A stretch of 64,000 nt of DNA, from the NCBI RefSeq assembly GCF_927312905.1, contig NZ_CAKMHQ010000024.1, forward strand, positions 36,240 to 100,239, read 5' to 3'. Source of the stretch: Candidatus Nitrotoga sp. 1052 (lineage in GTDB: Bacteria > Pseudomonadota > Gammaproteobacteria > Burkholderiales > Gallionellaceae). The notes under the pieces are model-generated. The model did not search any database, was not told where the DNA came from, and saw only the letters and a program-made list of their open reading frames with translations. Below, one piece after another: positions 52,715-60,755 of the stretch. Position 1 is the first letter of the stretch. Each line of letters opens with the position of its first letter. Position numbers and translations under genes: made by a program.

Positions 52715-53152
52715 CTAGGACTTGACCAATACCACAGCGTTCAAGTGTGTTGCGCCGGATAGAGAGTTTGTAATTAGACAACTCTCTTCGGCTTTCTCAA
52801 GTATGCGTCGTGCTCTTGGTTCGTTGGTATCTGCGGGCACGTTAAGCGTGGCATTCACCTTGAACTCTGTGAACTTCGCTATTCCCTCTACACGTTCGAG
52901 GGTACCTTCAACGTCACAGTTCAACGACAACCACGATAACTTCGAGGCCCTGGCGATGGCCCGAAAACTGAGAATGAAACAATCCGCGACAGCCGCCACC
53001 AATAGTGTTTCGGGGGACCAACGATCTCCGGGCCCACCGAACTCCTGGGGTGGTGCCGAAGCTAGTGTTTCCAGCTTCTCTGCCGAGAGGCTAACGTCGC
53101 CATCTGGAGCCGCATTCGCCGCAACTCGGTAGTGATGAGGAAAGTCTTGCAT
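52715..53152 (-). CDS. OsmC family protein
   Basis: OsmC/Ohr proteins are thiol peroxidases for organic hydroperoxides. 145 residues with the two active cysteines at 58 (AAVADCFILSF) and 125 (AEESCLITNSL) and the conserved SPETLLVAA segment. The overall form is nearer to the YhfA/OsmC-like group than to Ohr. The ATG at 53152 is followed by MQDFPHHY, typical of this subgroup. It stands alone between repeats. Confidence 0.9.
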   Translation of the reverse strand: MQDFPHHYRVAANAAPDGDVSLSAEKLETLASAPPQEFGGPGDRWSPETLLVAAVADCFILSFRAIARASKLSWLSLNCDVEGTLERVEGIAKFTEFKVNATLNVPADTNEPRARRILEKAEESCLITNSLSGATHLNAVVLVKS

Positions 53153-53232
53153 CGTGGGTCTCCAGTACCTTAACGTTTGTATTTTATTGCAATGGGGTCA
53201 ACTCGATTGATCCGTGTGGTGAATGGTGAGAT

Positions 53233-53269
53233 GTTGGGCTTCATTTCATTCAGCCCAACCTACCGCGCT
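53233..53269. repeat. palindrome family B copy
   Basis: GTTGGGCTTCATTTCATTCA then GCCCAACCTACCGCGCT. A more distant relative (ATTGGGCTTCGC...GCGCCAACCTACG) lies at about 53368-53398. The remaining 300 bp up to the next gene contain nothing else I can support. Confidence 0.75.
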
Positions 53270-53470
53270 ACCACGCTAATTTAAATCGTTCGGTGTTAAG
53301 TTACGACATACGAAATGGCGCGATTCAAGCTCATGTTTGTGATGCATTTGTTCATCTCCTTGTAATATTGGGCTTCGCAAGCTCAGCGCCAACCTACGCT
53401 AGCCCAGGCTACGCTTGCTTAATTCCGCTTTTTAAAATCAATTGGTTGGGAGGTGTTTCTTAAGAGGCAT

Positions 53471-53929
53471 TTATTGCTCATAATGACCCGCTTTAAAATC
53501 TGAATAAGTTATGCGTTTTCTAGTGGCAGCACAAAAATACTCTGGCTCTTCAATTTCGTGCGATTCTTCGCAGTTACCGAATCGATCACAGCCACCCTTG
53601 GAATATCCTGTAATAGTTAAACCCATATTTTTGCAGCGGTGCTCTGATAAATAGATTCTAAATCTATTTGCGTCTGCTGAGTCTTGATAGCCAATCCACA
53701 ATGCGCCAAGTGCAGGCAGAATAAACGCGGCTATTGCAATATAAACTTGTGTTTGTTGCTCTTTCTTGTTTTTCACGTCAAACGGTACGGTTCCCAATGC
53801 ACAAACGGCTGATCCACAAAAAGAAAGCAGCGCCCATATTATGTAATCACTTCCGAGAACCCATCCAAGAATGTAAAGCGCGAATGTCGCGTAGGTGAAC
53901 TTTTTCTCACGATTCTCGGTTAAGTTCAT
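53471..53929 (-). CDS. hypothetical membrane protein (cassette gene)
   Basis: I do not recognise this 152-residue protein. Two hydrophobic stretches (FALYILGWVLGSDYIIWALLSF region and VYIAIAAFILPALGALWIGY) suggest membrane insertion; the C-terminal part has five cysteines (RCKNMG, GGCDRFGNC, YFCAAT) and may lie outside the cytoplasm. It starts 8 bp after the right core of an attC-like site on the same strand, so it is most likely an integron cassette. Its own attC is missing or decayed at the 3' side. AT-rich. Confidence 0.75.
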   Translation of the reverse strand: MNLTENREKKFTYATFALYILGWVLGSDYIIWALLSFCGSAVCALGTVPFDVKNKKEQQTQVYIAIAAFILPALGALWIGYQDSADANRFRIYLSEHRCKNMGLTITGYSKGGCDRFGNCEESHEIEEPEYFCAATRKRITYSDFKAGHYEQ

Positions 53930-53936
53930 CTTCTAT

Positions 53937-53998
53937 GCCTACGTAAAATTAACCGGCTCCGCGCTTTTGCGGAGACCGGGTTGAATGTCGGGTTGGGC
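53937..53998 (-). other. integron attC-like site (minus orientation)
   Basis: On the minus strand GCCCAAC, then TTCAACCCGGTCTCCGC, a 6-nt loop, GCGGAGCCGGTTAA and the core CGTAGGC (one change from GTTAGGC). The inner arms pair with unpaired bases as in attC sites. It begins 22 bp after the stop of the gene at 54020 and ends 8 bp before the next gene. Confidence 0.72.
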
Positions 53999-54019
53999 GC
54001 ATTTCAGGCACTTCGAGCT

Positions 54020-54604
54020 TTAGATAACGCCTTTTCTAATCAAATCTCTAACCATGGCATTATAGGTAGAGTATTGATTTGCTAAATTCTGCACTTCGGT
54101 AGGTGAAATTCGACTTCTCCAATTTTCATGCCTTGATGCGAATTCTGGATAAATATCGGCATCTTCACCTCGGTAATTTGGATGGGACTTTTCAGGGTCA
54201 TCACAATATATGAATGTTTTTCTTAATTTTTTTTCTGCTTCTTCATCACTTTCGCCGCCCATTGTTAGTGCCATGAACATCGAAAGACGATGAGTCTCAG
54301 TCAGCATATTTTCAGCTACTATCCATACATAATCACGATTTAAGAATTTCAATACATCATCTTTGGTTAATCCAGCTTGCAATCTTTTATTAAGGAATTT
54401 CTCGTCTTTGATTGCATTATTACCGATAGTTTTAACACCGCGAAGACCTGCTTTGTCAGCTTTCTTTATGGCCTCATCAAGTATTTGTCTCGCTGTAGAC
54501 TCTACCTCTTTTGATGCAACACCGCTCAACGATACAACTTTCTTTATGTAGTCAAAATATTGTTTTTCATCTTCAGTGTATTTTGTTTTAAAAAACGAAA
54601 ACAT
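54020..54604 (-). CDS. hypothetical protein (cassette gene)
   Basis: A 194-residue hydrophilic, mostly helical protein (FDYIKKVVSLSGVASKEVEST, then ENMLTETHRLSMFMALTMGG) with no known motif. GGGAGG before the ATG supports translation. It is enclosed by attC-like sites at 54655-54713 upstream and 53937-53998 downstream, both in its orientation, which is the normal form of an integron gene cassette. Function unknown. Confidence 0.78.
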   Translation of the reverse strand: MFSFFKTKYTEDEKQYFDYIKKVVSLSGVASKEVESTARQILDEAIKKADKAGLRGVKTIGNNAIKDEKFLNKRLQAGLTKDDVLKFLNRDYVWIVAENMLTETHRLSMFMALTMGGESDEEAEKKLRKTFIYCDDPEKSHPNYRGEDADIYPEFASRHENWRSRISPTEVQNLANQYSTYNAMVRDLIRKGVI

Positions 54605-54654
54605 AAGCTACCTCCCAACCAAACTGGTTTCAGTGAAATTTAAAATTACTACAT

Positions 54655-54713
54655 GCCCAACGTAAAGTTAACCAGCCGCGCAGTTGGCGGGCTGGTTGAA
54701 CGTAAGGTTGGGG
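54655..54713 (-). other. integron attC-like site (minus orientation)
   Basis: On the minus strand CCCCAAC, TTCAACCAGCCCGCC, a short loop, GCGGCTGGTTAA and a perfect right core GTTGGGC at 54661-54655. The arms TTCAACCAGCC / GGCTGGTTAA pair with an extra base, as expected for attC. It lies 26 bp after the stop of the gene at 54739. Confidence 0.78.
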
Positions 54714-54738
54714 GTCGCGGCTCATGAGTGATATGAAC

Positions 54739-55500
54739 TCACTGGACGAGTCCGATTCGTCGCGCCTCAGTTTCCGTAGCCATGACGATGCGCTCGACTT
54801 CGCGCACCATAGCGTTGAGAACGTCCGTCACCGAATAGCCTTCAATCGGCGCAATTCCGTCGAACGCTATGCAGTAGGTGCCATTGAGGTTGTACTCAAG
54901 CTGCGTATCGGTGGCGATAACCGCGAATACGATTTCGTTTTTGGCGCGATCATAGATAAGGGGTGGAATATGGACTCCACTGCCTCCGGTGCCACGCACC
55001 CTAAGATTCATGTCTCTGGGAAATTGAAAGAATGGAACCAACAGCCGATGCTTATTGCTGTTGTTCGCCCTGTTCAGTGCCCAGATCAGATCATTCCCTC
55101 CAGCGTATGGCTTGAATGTGCGAAAGAGCGAAACTATCTCGACCGGAATGTCTTTGCAGTTTCTGGCGATCACATTTTCGAGTTCAGTTTCGGAATTGGA
55201 AATGGGGAAATAGGCGCTCTTGGTGGTATGTGTGCCGGTAGCAATAGCAATGACATAGGCCGCATGGTCGAGGGCGGGTCGGAGGCTACTGAGGGCATCA
55301 ATTGCGATGTCTTCGATAATGTCAGGGATGGCGCTGAATTTGATCTTGTGGACTTCGTGAATTCCATCACTATCACGCTCGATCACTCGGGAGCAGGGGT
55401 TATCTTTCAAAAATTGATCGGCCTTCCCTTTGAGTTCATTAATATGGGACTTTGCCCGCGAGATGCGGCGCTTTGAACTGCTAAATGGATCGACATTCAT
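54739..55500 (-). CDS. hypothetical protein (cassette gene), 253 residues
   Basis: Unknown protein with SSKRRISRAKSHINELKGKA at the start and IDALSSLRPALDHAAYVIAI in the middle, a pattern repeatedly seen in orphan cassette proteins; GNDLIWALNRANNSNKHRLL follows. No membrane segment. Although the opposite strand is open for 250 codons, this frame is the coding one: composition and helix pattern are protein-like and an attC-like site follows its stop. The start is 8 bp from a GTTGGG core, so it too begins at a cassette boundary. Confidence 0.8.
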   Translation of the reverse strand: MNVDPFSSSKRRISRAKSHINELKGKADQFLKDNPCSRVIERDSDGIHEVHKIKFSAIPDIIEDIAIDALSSLRPALDHAAYVIAIATGTHTTKSAYFPISNSETELENVIARNCKDIPVEIVSLFRTFKPYAGGNDLIWALNRANNSNKHRLLVPFFQFPRDMNLRVRGTGGSGVHIPPLIYDRAKNEIVFAVIATDTQLEYNLNGTYCIAFDGIAPIEGYSVTDVLNAMVREVERIVMATETEARRIGLVQ

Positions 55501-55507
55501 GAAACCC

Positions 55508-55574
55508 CCAACGTAATATAGAAAATATTTTCATAAGCCAGCAATGTCGCCTATATCGGCAAACATTGTTAAGC
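55508..55574 (-). other. possible degenerate attC or junction before the cassettes
   Basis: On the minus strand GCTTAAC, AATGTTTGCC / GGCGACATT as imperfect arms and a right core GTTGGG next to the first cassette gene. The spacer is asymmetric, so the call is weak. The duplicate at 51185 ends in a perfect GTTGGGC before the VIT gene. Confidence 0.35.
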
Positions 55575-55716
55575 ATCACCAACTCCCCGCTATTTTTCAT
55601 TACCTTAGCCATTTGTTTGGCTGGACTTTAATTTTAGGGAAACCTAAATTTCTTGGAAATGCGGGGCTTGTTCAGCGTAGCCTTAACACAGTGTCACCGA
55701 TGAAATAAAATTGGAA

Positions 55717-58599
55717 TCAGGCGGCCGCGTCAGGTTCTTCAAGCCGTGTCAAAATATGGCGGCGCGCCGCATCGCGCAGCTGCAACGCCGCTTGCCAGCT
55801 ATCCCCCGCCGTAAGTACAGGCTCGCCAATCAGTACTTCCAGTTCAGTGCGGCGTGGCCGCCACTGCCCGTCGCGCAGCAGGGAGCGGGTGCCGATCAGG
55901 GTAATCGGCACCAGGGGCGTGCCGGATCGTGCGGCAGCTAGAAACGCTCCTAATCTGAACGGCATCAACCCGGGTTCGCGCCGAAATGTACCTTCGGGGA
56001 AGAAAACCATGGACTCGTCGGCGCGCGCGCGCTCCTCCAGTTCGCGCGTGTTTTCGGCGCCGCGCGCATCATCGAAACGTTCGACAAACGCGCTGCCGAG
56101 TTGACGCAGCGGGATGGCGGCAAATGGATTGCGCAGCAACTCTTGCTTGGCCACATAGGCGAATCTGGCCGGTAACACTGCGGTGAGCAGGAGCGCATCC
56201 AGATAGCTGGCGTGATTGGCCACCACAATCGCGGGGGCGCGGCCGTCGAGGTGCTGCAAACCTTCTACTCGCGGTATTAATCCGGTTAGCACAAACGCAA
56301 CGCGCGCGCTCGCTCTGGCGATATGCCGGCGCAACGTGCGCGTAGGCATGAACACGATCAGCAGCCAGGCTATAGGCACGATGGTGACAAAAACCGTCCA
56401 TGCCCACGCGCTCCACAGCCACTCGGCGCTGCGATGTACCACTCGCTCAGCCTGAGCCATGGCACTGATACCGCCAAGACGCAACCACTGCCGCCACGGC
56501 GCGCGCTGGGTGCTGCCGGTCTCGCCGCGCTCGTACATTTCGCGGCATGCGGCGCGGCGGAGCTTGCCGCTGGAGGTCTTTAGCACCGTGCGCGGCGGTG
56601 CCAGCACGATATCATCCGCCGGCATGCCGGCCAGGTCGACGGCGAGGTTGTTGATCTCGGCCAGTATCCGGCTGCGCTCTGCGGCAGCGCTTTCGCGCGT
56701 TTCGGCGAGTACCACCAGCCGCTCTGTGCCGGAGTGCGCATCGGTGGCCGGGAACACCGCCACGCCGCCCTTGCGCACACCGCGCACATTGCTCACTGCC
56801 TCTTCCAGCTCCTGCGGGTAAATGTTGTGTCCGGCGCGGATGATGATGTCCTTCTCTCGCCCGGTAAGATACAGCTCTCCTGCCGCGATATAGCCCATGT
56901 CGCCGCTGTTGAACCACTGACCATCGAACAGGCGCGCCGTTGCCTCAGGGTTGCGGAAATAACCGCTAGTCGCAGATGGTCCGCGGAACTGCACGCGTCC
57001 CTGCATGCGCTCGGGAAGCTCACGTCCGCCGGTATCGGTAATGCGTATCTCGTGGCCGGGCAAGGGCAGGCCGCAGGAAACGATGCGCAGCGCGTTGCGG
57101 TCGTCCTCACGCGCGCAACGCGCGATGCCCGAGCGCGTGAGTGCGTCGCGATCCACGCGGTCAACCAGCGGCCCGCGCCCGAGCGGAGGAAAGGCCAGTC
57201 CCACGGAAGACTCCGCCAATCCATAGACCGGCGTCATGGCGGTGGGTCTGAAGCCGCAGCGGGCGAGACGCGCGGCGAAATGCGCTATCGTGTCCGGACT
57301 GACCGGCTCGGCACCGTTGTAGGCCAGCCGCCAGCAGCTCAGATCCAGGCCATCGAGGTCGCGATCGTCGAGCTTGTTGGCGCACAGCTCATAGGCAAAG
57401 TTGGGCGCTGCCGAAACGGTAGCGCGGTGCCGGTGGATGGTCCACAGCCAGTTCTTTGGCCGGGCAAGAAAGGCCAGCGGCGACATCAGCACCAGCCGGA
57501 ATCCGATGTAGAGGCTGCCCATGCAGGCACCGATCAACCCCATGTCATGGTAGAGCGGCAGCCAAGACACAAAAATATCTGCGGAAGTTATGCCCGAGGC
57601 GCGCTCCATTGCCCGCAGGTTGGCGAGCAGATTGGCGTGGGTCAGCATGACCCCCTTGGGGCTGCCGGTGCTGCCGGAAGTGTATTGCAGGAAGGCGATG
57701 TCTTCTGGCTTTAGTTGCGGGGAGGGCGCCAGCGTGCCAGCGACAGACAATTCTGCGACGGTTGTGACCTCGCGTAGCGATTCGCACTGCGCACGCAGCA
57801 GATGACCGAGGGGTTTGGCTTGGTCGACCGTGATAAGAAAAACGGCTTGGGAATTAGCGACGATGCCTGCGATGCGCCGCATATGATCTTCGATTTGCGA
57901 AGGGCGCGTCGGCGGGTATAGCGGGACCGGCACGCAGCCGGCGTAGAGCGCGCCATAGAAGGCTGCGAAAAACCCGCGTCCGGTGGGCAGCATAATTGCC
58001 ACCTTGTCGCCGGAGCCTGGCCCATGCTTTAGCAGGCCGGCAGCCAGTGTCTTGGCCTGATCTTGCAGCATGCGATAGGTGATTTCCTCCGTGCTTTCAT
58101 CTTCGCCATAAAGCGTGATGTGCACCCGTTCGCCGTGCTTTGCGACATGCCAGTCCAGCATCTCGATTAACGTGGATATAGTGTCCGGCGGATGGTCGGC
58201 CTCTGTCTGGACGGGCTCAAGTGACCTGACAAAGTCAGGTGCAGCGTTGCCGCGTTGTGCGGTGGACGTCTCGGCACTTATCGACCCAGCTATCAGCCTG
58301 AGCAGATCACGCGGCGTTTCGGCATCGACGAACGCTTTTTCGTTTAGCCTTGCACCCAGTTCGCGCTCGATGCGGACCAGCAGTTCCACGCGCGCCAAGC
58401 TGTCCAGACCGAAGTCGCGCTCCAGCAAATTGTCAAAACCCAGATGTTCCACATCGCGTGCGTTCGGCCGCAGCTCGCGGGCGAGGTTGCGCACAACGCC
58501 GAGCAGCCGCTCCGTATCGTTCCGGGAATCAAGAAGAGGCGGCGATATTTGCGTGTCGCGCGATTCTTCGTGCTGAGATTGGGAAGGTGGAAGGTTCAT
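55717..58599 (-). CDS. acyl carrier-fatty acyl ligase-acyltransferase fusion
   Basis: Three domains in 960 residues. An acyl carrier domain carries the phosphopantetheine serine S67 in FGLDSLARVEL. An AMP-binding ligase of FAAL/acyl-CoA synthetase type has YTSGSTGSPKG at 306-316. After two hydrophobic helices (WTVFVTIVPIAWLLIVFM) a PlsC domain has NHASYLD at 795-801 (NHx4D) and FFPEGTFR near 866-873. So it can activate a fatty acid, load it and pass it to a lysophospholipid or alcohol. It is the last gene of a four-gene operon, 28 bp after the MFS gene. Concept and partner resemble E. coli Aas with LplT, with the domain order reversed. Confidence 0.88.
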   Translation of the reverse strand: MNLPPSQSQHEESRDTQISPPLLDSRNDTERLLGVVRNLARELRPNARDVEHLGFDNLLERDFGLDSLARVELLVRIERELGARLNEKAFVDAETPRDLLRLIAGSISAETSTAQRGNAAPDFVRSLEPVQTEADHPPDTISTLIEMLDWHVAKHGERVHITLYGEDESTEEITYRMLQDQAKTLAAGLLKHGPGSGDKVAIMLPTGRGFFAAFYGALYAGCVPVPLYPPTRPSQIEDHMRRIAGIVANSQAVFLITVDQAKPLGHLLRAQCESLREVTTVAELSVAGTLAPSPQLKPEDIAFLQYTSGSTGSPKGVMLTHANLLANLRAMERASGITSADIFVSWLPLYHDMGLIGACMGSLYIGFRLVLMSPLAFLARPKNWLWTIHRHRATVSAAPNFAYELCANKLDDRDLDGLDLSCWRLAYNGAEPVSPDTIAHFAARLARCGFRPTAMTPVYGLAESSVGLAFPPLGRGPLVDRVDRDALTRSGIARCAREDDRNALRIVSCGLPLPGHEIRITDTGGRELPERMQGRVQFRGPSATSGYFRNPEATARLFDGQWFNSGDMGYIAAGELYLTGREKDIIIRAGHNIYPQELEEAVSNVRGVRKGGVAVFPATDAHSGTERLVVLAETRESAAAERSRILAEINNLAVDLAGMPADDIVLAPPRTVLKTSSGKLRRAACREMYERGETGSTQRAPWRQWLRLGGISAMAQAERVVHRSAEWLWSAWAWTVFVTIVPIAWLLIVFMPTRTLRRHIARASARVAFVLTGLIPRVEGLQHLDGRAPAIVVANHASYLDALLLTAVLPARFAYVAKQELLRNPFAAIPLRQLGSAFVERFDDARGAENTRELEERARADESMVFFPEGTFRREPGLMPFRLGAFLAAARSGTPLVPITLIGTRSLLRDGQWRPRRTELEVLIGEPVLTAGDSWQAALQLRDAARRHILTRLEEPDAAA

Positions 58600-58627
58600 T
58601 TGCGTAACCTTGTACGAAATTGGAGCA

Positions 58628-59965
58628 TCATAGAATTAACCGCTGTATGCGGTCAGCGCGCAAGGCGGCCCGTCGACCCCGCGCCGCATTCACGCCGGAG
58701 AGCAGGAGCAGCCCGATGACGAAATAACTTCCAGTGACCAGCAATGATTGCCGGTGGTTGCCGCCTGTCAACCAAGTCGCCGCACCGTACGTGAGCGGCC
58801 CGGCGACCGATGCGAGTTTAACTGCCAAACCCCACAGTCCGAAGAATTCCGCTGCGCGAGAGGGTGGCGCAAGCACGCCCACCAGCGCCCGGCTGGCTGA
58901 CTGCGATGCCCCCAGGCATAATCCGGCGACATTCGCCGCCACCCAAAACAGAGTCGGCTCGCGCGCCGCCCACGCGAGCAGTATGGTCACGATCCAGCCT
59001 GCCAGCGTCAGTGCAATGGTCTTGACATGGCCGATGCGGTCCTGCACGTGACCGAACAGAAATGCGCCGACCGCCGCCGTGAGGTTGACTACCAGCACCA
59101 ACAGCAGGGTCTGTTGTATGGAAAAGTTCATGGCCTGGTTGGCATAGACGGCAGTCAGGGTGATGACTGCCTGAATGCCCGCCTGATAAAACAGGCTGCA
59201 CAGCAGAAAGCGGCGCAGGTCTGCGAATTTCCGCAAATTGTGCATGGTCTGCCGAACCCTAAACCAGGCCATGCCGACCGCCACACCTTCATTCCCCCTA
59301 TCTTCGAGCATCTTCGGCGTGGCGCGCTCGCGCAGCAACAAGAAGGTCGGGATGCTTGCCAGCGCAAATATGCCAGCGGTGATCAGCATCGTTATCGGCA
59401 CGAACTGATTAGCCGTTTGGCCTTGTGCTTCGGCCCAAGTAACATACATCAGGCACAGGCCGAGTGTGACCAGCCCTCCGATGTAACCGAGGCTCCAGCC
59501 CCAGCCGGATATCCTCCCCATCGCCCTGGTTTTCGATATTTCAGGTAAAAACGCCGCGATCAGGTTCTCTCCGCTGCCAAAAAAGAAGTTGGACACAATC
59601 ACGCAAACGATGGTGAGCCACAGCGTGTCCGGCTGAGCGAAACTGAGCAGGGAGGTGAACAGAACGCAGCCCACAGTGGTGATTGCCAACAGCTTCTTTT
59701 TTACTGCGTGCAAGTCGGCATAGGCACCAATCAGCGGGGCACTTAACACGATCAACATGTAGGACACGGATAGTGCGGCAGTCCAAGCGAAAGTGGCCCA
59801 CGGAGCATTGCCCGCGACTACCGCCACGAAATAGGCGTTGAACAGCGCGGTAATGACTACCGTGGTGTAGCCGGAATTGGCGAAGTCGTACATTGCCCAA
59901 GCCCACAATTCGCGCGGGCGGACATCGGGGCGCAGCATTGTCTGGAAATGTTTGGGCATCGTCAT
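58628..59965 (-). CDS. MFS transporter, UMF1-like
   Basis: A 445-residue major facilitator with about 12 helices. The start WAMYDFANSGYTTVVITALF is the signature of the UMF1 (Atg22-like) group; LIGAYADLHAVKKKLL is the cytoplasmic loop 2-3 motif. Substrates of bacterial members are unknown. It lies between a ceramidase-like gene (7 bp) and an acyl ligase-acyltransferase gene (28 bp), so lysolipid or fatty-acid traffic is a fair guess, nothing more. AAGGAAG precedes ATG 59965. Confidence 0.87.
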   Translation of the reverse strand: MTMPKHFQTMLRPDVRPRELWAWAMYDFANSGYTTVVITALFNAYFVAVVAGNAPWATFAWTAALSVSYMLIVLSAPLIGAYADLHAVKKKLLAITTVGCVLFTSLLSFAQPDTLWLTIVCVIVSNFFFGSGENLIAAFLPEISKTRAMGRISGWGWSLGYIGGLVTLGLCLMYVTWAEAQGQTANQFVPITMLITAGIFALASIPTFLLLRERATPKMLEDRGNEGVAVGMAWFRVRQTMHNLRKFADLRRFLLCSLFYQAGIQAVITLTAVYANQAMNFSIQQTLLLVLVVNLTAAVGAFLFGHVQDRIGHVKTIALTLAGWIVTILLAWAAREPTLFWVAANVAGLCLGASQSASRALVGVLAPPSRAAEFFGLWGLAVKLASVAGPLTYGAATWLTGGNHRQSLLVTGSYFVIGLLLLSGVNAARGRRAALRADRIQRLIL

Positions 59966-59972
59966 TTCTTCC

Positions 59973-60755
59973 TTACAAGATTCGGCGCTGCCTCAGCTGC
60001 AGCACGACCCAATATATAGCAAGCGCGGCGATCGCGTGCTTCGCCGTGTGTCCGCTGAACAGGCCGGTCAGCGCGGCGATCGGGTGATCGGTGAGATCGC
60101 ACAGCAAGGCCAGCAGATAGAGCCCGGTGACGATCAGGATATTTCTGTCGCCGCTGTAGCGCGGCGGATAAAGCCAGAGCAGCAGCGGGATCAGCAGCAT
60201 CGGATAGAGCTGCATCAGTCCATAGGGACGCAGGTCGCCCATGCCATGCGCCTCACTCCAGCCCCAGTAAGCGACACTGCCCAGCCCGGCGGCGAGCAGC
60301 AGCGGCAGCAGGCGCAGCCCGGCGACGAGGCTGATGCGCTCGCACAGGATCGCGGCGAACCACGACATGAGCGCCAGCGCAACTGCCGCCCGATCCCACA
60401 ACAGCCGATCGTTGTCAGGAGCAATGTGATAATAGCCGGAGCCTAAGCCGACCAAGATCGCAGCGAAAAAGAACAGCGCGTAGGGCAAGGCCTCGTGTGG
60501 CTCAATGAAAGCGCCTCGCCCCGACTTGCTGTGCAGGAAGCGCAGGCCAGCCACGCCCGCCAGCATGAACAGGGCATTGGAGGTTGTATCGAGGCAATGG
60601 GGCACGCCGAAGCAGGCGCGCTGGTCGGCGAAATAATGGTATTGCAGCGGCTGCGGGATGCGCGGCAGCGCCCATGCCAGGCTGGCCAGCACTGCACCCA
60701 GCAGCCAGAGGCCGAGTGCCTTGGCGCGTGGGTCGGCATGCCGCCATCCGCTCAT
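59973..60755 (-). CDS. ceramidase-like integral membrane hydrolase (CREST family)
   Basis: A 260-residue protein with about seven helices. Family residues are visible: CLDTTSNALFMLAGV near the N-terminus, GLGSGYYHIAPDNDRLLWDR with the serine/histidine/aspartate pair, and SGHTAKHAIAALAIYW (HxxxH) at the end; together these are the zinc site of alkaline ceramidases and related CREST hydrolases. AGGAGG precedes the start, which overlaps the upstream stop by 4 bp. In a bacterium without known sphingolipids it may act on another amide or ester lipid. Confidence 0.82.
   Translation of the reverse strand: MSGWRHADPRAKALGLWLLGAVLASLAWALPRIPQPLQYHYFADQRACFGVPHCLDTTSNALFMLAGVAGLRFLHSKSGRGAFIEPHEALPYALFFFAAILVGLGSGYYHIAPDNDRLLWDRAAVALALMSWFAAILCERISLVAGLRLLPLLLAAGLGSVAYWGWSEAHGMGDLRPYGLMQLYPMLLIPLLLWLYPPRYSGDRNILIVTGLYLLALLCDLTDHPIAALTGLFSGHTAKHAIAALAIYWVVLQLRQRRIL

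Noticed and set aside
54724..55476. 250-codon open frame on the plus strand, opposite the 253-residue cassette gene
   Set aside because: The minus-strand frame has protein-like helices and is followed by an attC-like site; the plus frame has no ribosome site, unusual composition and mirrors the other frame's codon pattern.
56734..57714. 326-codon plus-strand frame
   Set aside because: Antisense shadow of the acyl-ligase domain; rich in Arg, Ala and His and without any family pattern.
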